Shown here: piece by piece, positions 10,616 through 19,494 of the stretch
Layout: each line of letters opens with the position of its first letter
Position numbering within the stretch: position 1 is the stretch's first letter
Source of the DNA: S015-6 sp964384945
Lineage (GTDB): Bacteria; Desulfobacterota; DSWW01
Length of the DNA: 64,000 bases
Assembly (NCBI GenBank): GCA_964384945.1
Contig: CAYLMK010000004.1
Span: forward strand, 248,001 to 312,000
Direction: 5' to 3'
Position numbers and translations under genes: made by a program
The notes under the pieces: model-generated
Databases searched by the model: none
What the model was told of the DNA's origin: nothing
Seen by the model: only the letters and a program-made list of their open reading frames with translations

Positions 10616-10649
10616 TTGACGGAATCGTTATAGTCGTGTATATATTACG
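10616..10649 (+). promoter_or_regulatory. promoter overlapped by ModE-like operator
   Basis: TTGACG (10616-10621) and TATATA (10639-10644) are spaced 17 bp apart. Across the -10 lies an imperfect dyad: CGTTATA (10626-10632), ten bases, then TATTACG (10643-10649), with 6 of 7 arm positions complementary. This half-site spelling and spacing resemble the E. coli ModE operator at modA. The gene just downstream encodes a ModE-type DNA-binding domain, so autoregulation is likely. This is inference from pattern. Confidence 0.55.
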
Positions 10650-10680
10650 CCTGCCGCTCAACCGAACCCGAGAGACCAGG

Positions 10681-11097
10681 ATGGCCGGAGAAGCCAGGGG
10701 GCTCCCACGGAACACCCCGGAGGATCCCGAGAGAGGCGCACGAGGCCTGAAGGCATGGGGGGAGCACCTCCAGGTCCGGGCGAAGGCCTGGATCACCGCC
10801 GGGGGAGAGACCTTCCTGGCCTATGGCAGGATCGAGCTGCTGGAGAAGATCCGCGAATCCGGCTCGATCTCGGCCGCCGCCCGCTCGATCGGCATGAGCT
10901 ACCGCCGGGCCTGGTGGCACATCGAGACGATGAACCGGCTGGCAAAGACCCCTGTGGTCGAGACGGCGGTGGGAGGAAAGGGGGGAGGGGGAACGAGGCT
11001 GACGCCCGAAGGAGAGGAAGCCGTGCGACTCTACCGGGAGCTCGACAGAAGGGCGAAGGCCTTCGAGGATGAGATCCGGGAAGAGCTCTTCGGATGA
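10681..11097 (+). CDS. ModE-type winged-helix transcriptional regulator lacking TOBE domains
   Basis: A 138-residue protein matching the N-terminal DNA-binding domain of ModE. It has GRIELLEKIRESGSISAAARSIGMSYRRAW as the helix-turn-helix core, then a wing rich in glycine (GGKGGGGTRLTPEG) and a C-terminal helix for dimerisation. The molybdate-binding TOBE/MOP domains of full-length ModE are absent, so metal sensing, if any, must differ. ATG 10681 was chosen; an upstream ATG at 10636 would start inside the promoter. A ModE-operator-like dyad overlaps its own promoter. It precedes the ECF transporter genes by 72 nt and is the likely local regulator of that operon. Confidence 0.85.
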   Translation: MAGEARGLPRNTPEDPERGARGLKAWGEHLQVRAKAWITAGGETFLAYGRIELLEKIRESGSISAAARSIGMSYRRAWWHIETMNRLAKTPVVETAVGGKGGGGTRLTPEGEEAVRLYRELDRRAKAFEDEIREELFG

Positions 11098-11169
11098 CGG
11101 ATGGGGAGAGTTTTTTTGGCTTGCGATATGCTCGGGCGGATATAGCCTTGCGCCGCGCAGGATGCCCAG

Positions 11170-12555
11170 ATGACCGGAAAAGCGTTCGTTCTTGACTCGT
11201 TCGGGTTGCGATATCCCGACGGGGCCTCAAACGGCCCGTGGACCTTCTCCCTGGACCAGGGGCGCGCCGGGGCCCTGTGCGGACCCACCGGCTCAGGGAA
11301 GACGGGCCTGCTGCACAGCTTGGCCGGTCTCAAAACGGGCGGCCCGAGGCAGGCGCTCGCCTCCGGCCGCCTGCAGGCGGCCGGCCCGGTGGACCTTCTT
11401 TTCGAGAAGCCCTTCCTCCAGATCCTCGGGCCTTCGGTCAAGGAGGAATTGAGCGCGGCCGAGACAGCCTCCTTTCTCCCTGCCGGAGAGAGGAGCCGCG
11501 AACGGGAGTGGCTTCTGGATGCATTCTGCCTCGATGCCCTCTGGGACCGGCCCGTACGCGAGCTTTCCGAGGGGGAGAGGCAGAAGCTTGTCCTTGCCTG
11601 TCTCTTTCTCCGATCCCCTGCCCTGCTCCTGCTCGATCAGCCGGCCTCTTCGCTGGACCTGCGAGGAAGGGACGCCCTGAGGTCGGCGATCGAGAGATTC
11701 ACGACACGGGGCGCCGCCGCCTTGATCGCGGATCCGGACTGGAGGGCCGCCGCGCCCAAGAACACGGACAGGTTTTCCTTGTTTCCCAAGGCGTCCAGCC
11801 TGCCTCTGGAGGGGTCTTCCGCCCGGCTCTTCGAGGGCCCCGCCCGCCGGGAGGAAGGCCTCGGAGAGCCCCTGATCGAGTTCGAAGGCCTGGAGATACG
11901 CAGGGGGGGCCGCACCGTCCTCAGAGACATCTCGGGCCGGGTTTGCCGCGGAGAGATCATCGCCCTGGCCGGAGACAACGGAAGCGGCAAGACCAGCCTG
12001 TTGCTCACGATCGCCGGGTTGCTCAAGCCGGCCGGAGGGAAGGTCCGTCGACGGGACCGGCGGCTTCGAGGGACCCGGCCCGCCCTGATGCTTCAGGAAT
12101 CGCTCTGGCACCTGAGCGGCAGGCCCGTCAAGGAGGATCTCGCCTGGGCACGGAGAGGCCCCTCCGGGCAGGGTGGCGTACCGCCCGTCGGGCTGGCCTC
12201 CGTGCTTCGTTTGAAGGCTCTGCTCGAAAGACCGGGCCTGCTGCTCAGCCGGGGCGAAATGCAGCGCGTGGCCCTCGCCATGGCCATACTCGGAAATGCC
12301 CCCCTCGTCTGCTTGGATGAGCCCCTCCGGTTTCTCTGGGAGCAGGAGCGGAAGACGGTCGCCAGGGTGCTGCAGGCACTGCGAAACCAGGGGGCATCGC
12401 TCTTGATTGCGAGCCCCTCGGAGGAACTCATGCCGTGGGCCGACCAGGTCTGGCGGCTCGCGAGAGGAAGGATGGAGATTTGCAGGAGACTCTCCGCTTG
12501 CGACAACTCAGTTACGCTGTCGCCTTCGGCGCCCTCTGGGGGACCGCAGAGATGA
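11170..12555 (+). CDS. fused double ATPase subunit of an ECF-type ABC transporter
   Basis: A 461-residue tandem ATPase like CbiO/EcfA fusions. The first half has Walker A GPTGSGKT, Q-loop context FLQILG, signature LSEGERQ and Walker B LLLLDQP, where the catalytic Glu is Gln. The second half has GDNGSGKT, a Q-loop in MLQES, a divergent signature LSRGEMQ and Walker B VCLDEP, but no SxLD D-loop. Both halves carry Pro where the switch His is expected (LIADPD, LIASPS). It should drive uptake with the S-like and T-like membrane proteins that follow and overlap. The asymmetric degeneration suggests one competent site at most. Confidence 0.85.
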   Translation: MTGKAFVLDSFGLRYPDGASNGPWTFSLDQGRAGALCGPTGSGKTGLLHSLAGLKTGGPRQALASGRLQAAGPVDLLFEKPFLQILGPSVKEELSAAETASFLPAGERSREREWLLDAFCLDALWDRPVRELSEGERQKLVLACLFLRSPALLLLDQPASSLDLRGRDALRSAIERFTTRGAAALIADPDWRAAAPKNTDRFSLFPKASSLPLEGSSARLFEGPARREEGLGEPLIEFEGLEIRRGGRTVLRDISGRVCRGEIIALAGDNGSGKTSLLLTIAGLLKPAGGKVRRRDRRLRGTRPALMLQESLWHLSGRPVKEDLAWARRGPSGQGGVPPVGLASVLRLKALLERPGLLLSRGEMQRVALAMAILGNAPLVCLDEPLRFLWEQERKTVARVLQALRNQGASLLIASPSEELMPWADQVWRLARGRMEICRRLSACDNSVTLSPSAPSGGPQR

Positions 12556-13094
12556 CCATCGGAGGGCTTCTTCACGCCCTCCACGTCCCGTTCTCCGGCG
12601 CCCTTCTGGCGGCCATCGGGGCGGCCATCCTGGCCTGCCAGCGTTCCTTGTGCCCGGCTCGGGGCATCACGCTCACCACCGGATGCGTGGCCGCGGGGAT
12701 CAAGGTCTTCTCGCTGGGCGGGATCTATCTGAACCCCCTTCTCGCGGTGCTTGCGGAAGCGCTGCTCGCGGAGGGCGTCTTCTCACTGTTCGGGGCGGGA
12801 TTCTGCTCCGCCGGCGTCGCCGGGTTCCTGATGGGTTTGTGGAGCTTCGCACAGGGGCTTCTGACCCTGATCCTGCTGTACGGAACGCACTGGATGGAGG
12901 CCTCGGCCGCTGCCCTGTCGCGCCAGGCTCCTTCCTGGCCCCTGTCTCCGGCGGCCCTGCTGTCTCTGGCGGCGCTCCTTCTGGCGGGTCTTCCGGCCTC
13001 GGGAGGCTTGCTGGGACTCTGGTCGGCGAGGCGGCTGACAGGAACCGCGCCCGGCAGCCCCCTGGGGCTGGGCAGGGAGGGGGCCCGGGGATGA
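12498..13094 (+). CDS. ECF transporter S-component-like membrane protein
   Basis: About 198 residues and very hydrophobic, with roughly five to six membrane helices beginning at LSYAVAFGALWG. It has a polar PARGITLTTG...K turn and an AEALLAE helix. Size, topology and position between the ECF ATPase and a T-like protein suggest the substrate-binding S component, but I do not recognise a named family. The start is uncertain. A TTG at 12498 with AGGAG nine bases upstream keeps helix 1; ATG 12435 would overlap the ATPase by 121 nt; ATG 12552 forms ATGA with the ATPase stop but cuts helix 1. The stop overlaps the next start as ATGA. Confidence 0.6.
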   Translation: MRQLSYAVAFGALWGTAEMTIGGLLHALHVPFSGALLAAIGAAILACQRSLCPARGITLTTGCVAAGIKVFSLGGIYLNPLLAVLAEALLAEGVFSLFGAGFCSAGVAGFLMGLWSFAQGLLTLILLYGTHWMEASAAALSRQAPSWPLSPAALLSLAALLLAGLPASGGLLGLWSARRLTGTAPGSPLGLGREGARG

Positions 13095-13768
13095 AGGGGA
13101 TCGCCCTGGAATCAGGGTCCGGTCGGAAGGAAAAGGCGAGAAGGGGGCTTTGGTTCCTCTGCCTCGGGGTCGGAACGATCCTCCTCGTTGCGGGAAGGCA
13201 AATCTGGATCCCGGGTATCGGCCTCGCCCTTGCCGCCACGGCCTTCTTCCGCCGGCTTCCTGAGCCGAGGCGAGTCCGAGCCCTTCTGAAGTGGATGATT
13301 CCCGTTCTGGTCTTTCTCGGCGGGTACGCGCTGCTTCTGTACCTGACCACGCCTACGGATTCCCAGGCCTCCCCTTTCCACCATCCCCTGGAGAGGGTGG
13401 CGCATCTTTTCCTGCGATCCGTGGGGATGATCTTCGCGGTGTTTGCCCTCGAGGACGCGCTCCGCCCGCTGGCCCTCCGGGCGAGGGCGGGCGCACCGAC
13501 CGGCGGGAGGATGGCCCTCATGCTAGGTTTGTCGTATCAACTCGTTCCGGTCTTCTTCGAGTCCCTGGAAGGCGTCGCCCTTGCCCAGCGGGCCCAATCC
13601 CGACTCTGGTGGGCGAGGCCCGGCGGCATCCTGCGGGCGAGCTCCTCCCTGTTCCTGCTCTCACACAGTCTGTCGGAAGAGCTGGCCCTGGCCCTTTCCC
13701 TCCGGCTGAGGACACCGGGTACCCGGGAAGAACAAGACGGGGAGCCAAGCGTGCCTGCGCAGCGGTGA
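13091..13768 (+). CDS. ECF transporter T-component-like (EcfT/CbiQ) membrane protein
   Basis: A 225-residue protein with at least four hydrophobic helices (about residues 20-55, 68-88 and 105-125, then 150-170). It ends in a cytoplasmic stretch with AQRAQSRL and SLRLRTPG, resembling the two short Ala-Arg motifs by which EcfT couples to the ATPases. The ATG overlaps the S-like gene as ATGA. Together with the double ATPase this gives a complete A-A'-S-T module in one operon. Homology to EcfT is judged from topology, motif style and context, so confidence is moderate. Confidence 0.6.
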   Translation: MKGIALESGSGRKEKARRGLWFLCLGVGTILLVAGRQIWIPGIGLALAATAFFRRLPEPRRVRALLKWMIPVLVFLGGYALLLYLTTPTDSQASPFHHPLERVAHLFLRSVGMIFAVFALEDALRPLALRARAGAPTGGRMALMLGLSYQLVPVFFESLEGVALAQRAQSRLWWARPGGILRASSSLFLLSHSLSEELALALSLRLRTPGTREEQDGEPSVPAQR

Positions 13769-13797
13769 ACCCATTCAACCCGGAAAGGAAGGCTCGC

Positions 13798-14256
13798 GTG
13801 AGCGGATGCGATCGAAGCGTGCGGATCATCCTGTCTCTGTCACTCGCCTTGGCCTGCATGGCCTGCGGTCTCGAGCAGGATATCTCGTTCGATGAGCCGG
13901 AGGCCCCGCCCCCCGCGGGCCCCTCCGTGACCGTGCTCTGGGACGGAAACGAGGCCGAGGTGTTCTTGGAGGAACTGGACAGAGTCGTGTTAGAGGACAC
14001 CCTCGTCTGTCCTCTCTGGGACATCCTTCTCGCCGCAGGCCTCGAAGCGGACGACATTCTCTCGATGCGCTTTGACTTCGAGAGCGAGGACGGATTCCGC
14101 CCCACATCGAAAGGATGCGAACCCCTGGAGGGGGAGACACTCGAGTTCGGCTACCTCGACCCGGAGACGCTGAACCTCGCCTGGGATGCCGAACTCGGGC
14201 TCCGGGGTTGCTACTGGGTGACCGGCACGGCCCGCATCCTCGGCGAGCCCGGCTAG
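13798..14256 (+). CDS. small exported lipoprotein-like protein of unknown function
   Basis: A 152-residue protein starting at GTG 13798 with AAGGAAGG just upstream. An N-terminal hydrophobic segment ending LALACMACG looks like a secretion or lipoprotein signal, though the -3 position is not canonical. The mature part is acidic, with three further cysteines in LVCPLWD, SKGCEP and RGCYW, and a hydrophobic-acidic pattern suggesting a small beta-rich domain. Lying between the ECF genes and the TonB receptor, it could be a periplasmic binding or handover protein for the same substrate. No family was recognised. Confidence 0.6.
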   Translation: MSGCDRSVRIILSLSLALACMACGLEQDISFDEPEAPPPAGPSVTVLWDGNEAEVFLEELDRVVLEDTLVCPLWDILLAAGLEADDILSMRFDFESEDGFRPTSKGCEPLEGETLEFGYLDPETLNLAWDAELGLRGCYWVTGTARILGEPG

Positions 14257-14370
14257 TGCGGCGGGAGTCCAGGACGTATCGCACCCTTCCCGCAGGGCGT
14301 TCGACGGGTTCCTCAACGAACACGGGATCGCAAAGGGACGTCAGAAACCATCTGGGACAAGGAAGCTGGT

Positions 14371-16416
14371 ATGACACCTTCATTCCGGATCCTCGTATTC
14401 CTCCTCCTTGTCATGTCGCTGCCGTGTCATCTCCATGCGGATCCGGGAACGCAAGGTCTTGGGGCAGAGAATCTTTCTCCCGGCGAGGCGGAGTCCGACC
14501 CCGAGGCCGAATGGACGCAGACCGCCTCGGTCACCCTGGACGACATCGTTGTGCAGGCCGAACGGGAAGGACCGGACCGGACCGACACCTCCCTGACGAG
14601 GATCGAGCGGGAAGAGGTCCACGGTTCGGTAAGCAAGAGCGTGGCGGACGCCCTGGAAAAGGACCCGGGCGTTTTCACCTTCGGCAATACCCGGGGAGAA
14701 AGGGGGATCAGCTTCCGGGGATTCGAACAGCGCCAGGTCCTCGTGCTCATGGACGGTGTTCCCCTTTACCATGCCTACGACCGAGGGTTGGACCTTGGCA
14801 AGATCCCCCTCGGGCCCGTGGACCACATCACGCTCGTGAAGGGAGCCGGCTCCGTGGCCTACGGCCCGAACGGGCTGGGGGGCGCGATCAACATCACGAC
14901 GCGCAGGCCCGGCGACGGCCCGCTCGCCGAAGCCGAATTCGCCGCCTCGCCGGAAGACGACGCTTACCGGTTCCGCCTGGGCAGCGACCAGAAACTCGAA
15001 TCCTTTGCCTATCACGTGGACTTCGGCGGCGTCACCGAGGACGGCTATCATCTTTCCGACCGGTTCAGCCCGACACCGAACGAGGACGGGGGGTCGCGCA
15101 ACAACAGCGATACGGAGAACTTTCACGTTTCCGGGAAGGTGTCCTGGGATGCCTCGAAGGCCCACCGCTTTCAGGCGGGCGGCTTCTTTCTGCGGGGCAA
15201 CTGGGGCGTGCCGCCCGACGTGTTCGCCCGGAACCCCCGCTTCTGGAGGTGGGACCCCTGGGAGGACGTGAATGCCCACGTGGGCCATGCGGGGCAATAC
15301 GGCGCCTTTTCGATGGACGAATTGATCTACCTGAACTACAACACCAACGAACTCAACAGTTACGATGACGATACGTACAGCACGCAGGATACGGACAAGG
15401 CCTTCCAATCACGACACGAGGACTCCACCCTGGGCTTCACCCTCCGGCCGTCCTACGTCTTCGACCGATCGCCGTTTCTCGGCGGCAGGGGCACTGCGCG
15501 GGCGTGGCTGGGGCTCCGCCACGACCGCCACGAGGAAGATCCGACCCTGGAGGAGCCGGAAGCAACCTTTTCGGTTTACACCCTGACACTGGCGCCCGAG
15601 GTGGAAGTAGAGCCGTGGCAAAAGCTCTCCTTCCTCGCCGGTCTGCAGGCGGATGTCGAGATCCCGGAGGAAATCGAAGGATTCGACCCGGACACCACTG
15701 CCCACGTGGGCCCGATGTTCCAGGTCTATTACCGCCCCACGGTGCCGGTCTTCGTGAAGCTCCAGGCGAACCAAAGGGCCCGGTTCCCGACCCTGAAAGA
15801 ACGATACAGCAGCACGCTCCAGGGTCGGATCCCGAACCCGGACCTCGAGCCGGAGACGGCATGGAATCTCGGGCTCGATGCAGGGTACGAGAAGGGGGCG
15901 GTTCAACTCGCCGCCGGAGCCTTCTTCTCGGACGTGACCGACCTGATCGAGCAGACCGTGCCGACCGGCGGGGGCGAGCAGAGCGACAACCTGGGCGGGG
16001 TGCAGTACCTCGGCGCGGAGACCTTGCTCGAGTGGGCGCTGGGCTGGGGATTCCGCCTGAGCGCTGGTTACGCCTTTCTCGACTACGAGAGGGAAGAGGC
16101 CGACGAGGGCCGCCTTCCCTACCGGCCGGCCCACAACGGCTCGGTGGCGCTCGCGTATGCCTGGAGGGAACTTGTGGACTGCTCGACCACCCTCCGGGCC
16201 GTGAGCGGCCAGGACTTCCAGAACCCGGACACGGGCCGCTGGGGCAGACTTGGGGCCTATTCGGCCTGGGACGCGTTCCTTCGTGTCCGCCCCATCCGGA
16301 ACCTCTCCCTCTGGCTGAATGTGGAGAACCTCCTCGACGCGGACTACCAGAACGCATACGGCTTCCCCGAGGCGGGAAGGACTTTCTGGATCGGCATCCG
16401 GGGCCACGCCGGATAG
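14371..16416 (+). CDS. TonB-dependent outer-membrane receptor
   Basis: A 681-residue protein with a signal peptide (about residues 1-23) and a TonB-box-like TASVTLDDIVVQA. The plug domain contains RGERGISFRGFEQRQVLVLMDGVPLY and VKGAGSVAYGPNGLGGAINITTRRP. A beta barrel follows, ending in an aromatic C-terminus (FWIGIRGHAG) rather than a terminal Phe. It would import a scarce chelate or vitamin across the outer membrane using TonB energy. Its place at the end of the ModE-ECF operon suggests both membranes are served by one uptake route. Known TonB/ECF pairs carry cobalamin, nickel or cobalt; the substrate here is open. Confidence 0.9.
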   Translation: MTPSFRILVFLLLVMSLPCHLHADPGTQGLGAENLSPGEAESDPEAEWTQTASVTLDDIVVQAEREGPDRTDTSLTRIEREEVHGSVSKSVADALEKDPGVFTFGNTRGERGISFRGFEQRQVLVLMDGVPLYHAYDRGLDLGKIPLGPVDHITLVKGAGSVAYGPNGLGGAINITTRRPGDGPLAEAEFAASPEDDAYRFRLGSDQKLESFAYHVDFGGVTEDGYHLSDRFSPTPNEDGGSRNNSDTENFHVSGKVSWDASKAHRFQAGGFFLRGNWGVPPDVFARNPRFWRWDPWEDVNAHVGHAGQYGAFSMDELIYLNYNTNELNSYDDDTYSTQDTDKAFQSRHEDSTLGFTLRPSYVFDRSPFLGGRGTARAWLGLRHDRHEEDPTLEEPEATFSVYTLTLAPEVEVEPWQKLSFLAGLQADVEIPEEIEGFDPDTTAHVGPMFQVYYRPTVPVFVKLQANQRARFPTLKERYSSTLQGRIPNPDLEPETAWNLGLDAGYEKGAVQLAAGAFFSDVTDLIEQTVPTGGGEQSDNLGGVQYLGAETLLEWALGWGFRLSAGYAFLDYEREEADEGRLPYRPAHNGSVALAYAWRELVDCSTTLRAVSGQDFQNPDTGRWGRLGAYSAWDAFLRVRPIRNLSLWLNVENLLDADYQNAYGFPEAGRTFWIGIRGHAG

Positions 16417-16553
16417 CCTCGACCTCGTCCCTCGAAAAGCGGCCACCTGTGCGGACCCTCACGCGAATTTGAGCTTGTGTCGATCAAAAAGATGTATTAC
16501 ATAGAAACCGTGGACGCTGTCTCCCGCCGGAACCGCAATAATAGGAGGGGAAC

Positions 16554-18341
16554 ATGGATCCGAAAGCCATTGAGAAACGGAATCTCGTCGCTCAGTGGGC
16601 CTTTGACACGAGCCCGATCCTGGGAAGATTCCACCTGTGGCTGGAGGACGTCGAAATCGAGTGGCTCAACGGAGAACACCGCTCCGACCTGGACAGCAGT
16701 GTCTCCTTTGTGGACGCAAGGATGGAGAGGATGTTCACCATGACGGCGGCCGTAACCGCCCTCGGCACCCAGTTGTTCGGCCGCTTCGGTGAAGGGCTGA
16801 ACCAGGACAAGAAGGTCCTGAACCAGGTGAAGAAGGACGCGGACGCCATCTCCGCCTATGCCATGAGCGAATCCCTTTGGTATCTGTCCCGCTCCCTCCC
16901 GGAGAACCACGCGATCATGGTGTGCCTGGGGGAGGGACTCATGCCCAAGGCGGGGGAGACGCCGGAAATGGGATCGAACCCGCTTCTCGGATTCGGCAGG
17001 ATCTACGCAAGGCCGCAGGTCGCCCGTTTCCTGGAGGTCCGGGTCCAGAGGCTCATCAACGACGAGGCCTATGGCTGGCCCGATTTCGAGCACGATCTGC
17101 AGCAGGCCGGCATCACGGTCTGGGGCGCGGCGATCGACACGCTGGAGAACACCTCCCGCTTCGCAAAGGGCGACACCACGGGGCCGCTGACCGTTCTCCA
17201 CGTCTTTGATCAGCCGCTGTGCATCACCAAACCTTACGAAGGGTACATCGGAAACCTCGTGCTGCCCCGCAAGGTCGTGGAGACCGCGGAGCGGGAGTCG
17301 CTGCTGGTCAATTTCTTCACGCCGAGGGAAAAGGTCCTCGAGGCGATCCGGCTCACCTATCCGGGCATCAAGAGCGAACATGTCCATGTATGGACCCTGC
17401 GCGGCAAGGGCCGCGACCTGCGTATCGGCAAGCTGTGGGAGGAGTGGAAGGCGGCAGGTGCGCACCTGATCGAGGACGGATGGGTGCTGCCGAACGGCCA
17501 GCGGGCCTTCACCGAGTCCGGGACCTATGCGCCCACATTCCTCGTCGGCACGTGGCAGGACGCTGCGGGCGACACCCATCTCTTTCTCGTGGACGGGTAC
17601 GCTGCCTCGGCCGAGGCCATTCAGGCGGCGAGCCTGTATCCCATCTTCGATCTGGACGTGTCTCTCGTCGTTTTCTCTTCCAAATACGAGCTGGACCACG
17701 ACCGGGAACACCTCATCATGCGCCTGGACCCGGATGCCGAGGATTTCGGCGAGCGCCTTTCCCGGATCTTCGAGAAGAACCTGGATGAGAAGACGGTCGA
17801 ACGCTACAGGAGGGACATCCTGCAGGCCAGGAGCGCGGGGATCCCCTTGGACAAGAAGTTCGTCACGGCCGACGACTTCCTGCCCGGAAAGAAGTGGGAC
17901 GTGATGGCCATTTCCGGCTACATGCTGCCCGACCCCTACACGGGGGCGCCCGGGGTCCGGCAGATAGCGGACGACACATACCGGGTGACCGTGAGGCTTT
18001 CCACCAAACAGGGCGACAAGCGCATCCATATCAGCCTGCGCCTCCTGGAGACGTTCGATGAGAGCCGGCTCGTCTTCAATCCTCTGCTCAACCGCTTCCT
18101 GCGCGGGGAGGATTACACGCAGAGGCGGGTGACCCTTTCCGACTCGGGCCGGATCCGAAACGAGCTGCAGACGCTCTGCACCGAAGCCCTGGAATACTTC
18201 GCCGACCACTCCATCAAGCTCCACTTCGACCGGATTCCGCCGGACGTCATCTCCCCGGAGGACCAGGTCAAGCTTCGGGAGATCCTCGCGTGGTACAAGG
18301 CCAATCATCCGATCTGGTTCAAGTGGCTCGAGCTCGAATGA
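16554..18341 (+). CDS. conserved hypothetical 595-residue protein
   Basis: I do not recognise a family. The protein is soluble-looking, acidic, and rich in aromatic and charged residues, with no signal peptide, membrane segment, P-loop or cysteine cluster. It has a helical N-terminal third, then a central alpha/beta region including TGPLTVLHVFDQP, VHVWTLRGKGRD and FLVDGYAASAEAI. Its C-terminal region ends in a Trp-rich tail (WYKANHPIWFKWLELE). A strong AGGAGGGG lies 5 nt before the ATG. It is apparently monocistronic between the TonB receptor and the M42 peptidase, with typical codon usage for the window. Function is unknown. Confidence 0.8.
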   Translation: MDPKAIEKRNLVAQWAFDTSPILGRFHLWLEDVEIEWLNGEHRSDLDSSVSFVDARMERMFTMTAAVTALGTQLFGRFGEGLNQDKKVLNQVKKDADAISAYAMSESLWYLSRSLPENHAIMVCLGEGLMPKAGETPEMGSNPLLGFGRIYARPQVARFLEVRVQRLINDEAYGWPDFEHDLQQAGITVWGAAIDTLENTSRFAKGDTTGPLTVLHVFDQPLCITKPYEGYIGNLVLPRKVVETAERESLLVNFFTPREKVLEAIRLTYPGIKSEHVHVWTLRGKGRDLRIGKLWEEWKAAGAHLIEDGWVLPNGQRAFTESGTYAPTFLVGTWQDAAGDTHLFLVDGYAASAEAIQAASLYPIFDLDVSLVVFSSKYELDHDREHLIMRLDPDAEDFGERLSRIFEKNLDEKTVERYRRDILQARSAGIPLDKKFVTADDFLPGKKWDVMAISGYMLPDPYTGAPGVRQIADDTYRVTVRLSTKQGDKRIHISLRLLETFDESRLVFNPLLNRFLRGEDYTQRRVTLSDSGRIRNELQTLCTEALEYFADHSIKLHFDRIPPDVISPEDQVKLREILAWYKANHPIWFKWLELE

Positions 18342-18453
18342 GTTGAACCGAAGATTGCAGACCCCTTTCCGTGCAACCATCCGCCGATTCCTGTATCATG
18401 CGCGCAGCGTGAAGTTCCGCGACGAACCGTGCGGGTGAAGAAAGGGAGGGCCG

Positions 18454-19494
18454 ATGGATTTTTCGCTGCTGACCCTGCTGACGGAAACCCCGGGGATTTC
18501 CGGGAGAGAAGAACGGGTGCGCGCGTTGGTCGCCGAGAGGCTCGCCCCGGTCGCAGAAAAGATCACGGTGGATTCCATAGGAAACCTCATCGGCCACGTC
18601 CCGGGCAAGGGCCCCCGCGTGGCCCTCATCGCCCACATGGATGAAATCGGATTCATGGTGAGCAAGATCGAGGACGGGGGGTTTCTTCGCGTCATACCCG
18701 TCGGAAGCGTGGAACCGCAGGCCTTCTGGGCACAGAAAGTGACCGTACACGGGCGCAGGGAACTGCCCGGCGTGGTCGGAACCGTTCCCCCTCATCTGCG
18801 GAGGGCAACCGAGCGGGGGCAGGCCGGCAAGCCCCCCTCCATTGAAAGCGGCTTCATCGATCTGGGCTTGCCTCCGGAGGCGGTCGCAGAGCTTGTCGAC
18901 ATCGGAGACCCGGTCACATACGCGACGCGAAGCTGGGAAAACGAAGCCTCCTTCTTCGGCAAGGCCCTGGATGACCGCGTCGGCCTGTTCGTGATGCTCG
19001 AAGCGGTCAGGCGTGCGGAGAAGATCGACTGCGATCTGTTTCTCATCGCCTCGACCCAGGAGGAGGTAGGTCTCCGGGGGGCAGGGCCCGCCGTTTGCAG
19101 CGTTGCCCCGCAGATCGCTGTCGCCCTGGAGGGCACCGCGGCCTCGGATACGCCGAACATGAGCCTGCCTTCCAACACGCTCCCGACCGCGCAGGGGAAG
19201 GGGCCGGAAATACGGCTCACCGACAAGCGGATGATTTCGGACCGGCCGCTGGCCGACTTCCTGATCCGGCTGGCCCGGCAGGGCGGCCTCGACCATCAGG
19301 TCGTGGTGAAGAACACGGGCGCGACCGATGCCGCGGCCGCGCAGATCACTGCAGGCGGTGCAAAGGCCTGCGTCGTTGCGGTGCCAACGCGCTACATCCA
19401 CGCGCCGGTCGCTGTCGCGCGAAAGGCGGACATCCGCATGGCCGTGGAGTTGACCGCCGTCTTTCTTCAAAGGGCCTCCGGGCTGGCTCTTTGA
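18454..19494 (+). CDS. M42 family metallo-aminopeptidase
   Basis: A 346-residue co-catalytic metallopeptidase of the FrvX/YsdC (M42) family. The metal ligands are recognisable in order: His in LIAHMDEIG (near residue 67), Asp in KALDDRVG, the general base and ligand pair in TQEEVG, the acidic residue in ALEGTAASD, and His in TRYIHAP near the C-terminus. Family members form tetrahedral dodecamers that trim peptides from the N-terminus in the cytoplasm. The ATG is preceded by GGGAGGG. It converges with the HAD gene after a 27-nt spacer lacking an obvious terminator. Confidence 0.92.
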   Translation: MDFSLLTLLTETPGISGREERVRALVAERLAPVAEKITVDSIGNLIGHVPGKGPRVALIAHMDEIGFMVSKIEDGGFLRVIPVGSVEPQAFWAQKVTVHGRRELPGVVGTVPPHLRRATERGQAGKPPSIESGFIDLGLPPEAVAELVDIGDPVTYATRSWENEASFFGKALDDRVGLFVMLEAVRRAEKIDCDLFLIASTQEEVGLRGAGPAVCSVAPQIAVALEGTAASDTPNMSLPSNTLPTAQGKGPEIRLTDKRMISDRPLADFLIRLARQGGLDHQVVVKNTGATDAAAAQITAGGAKACVVAVPTRYIHAPVAVARKADIRMAVELTAVFLQRASGLAL

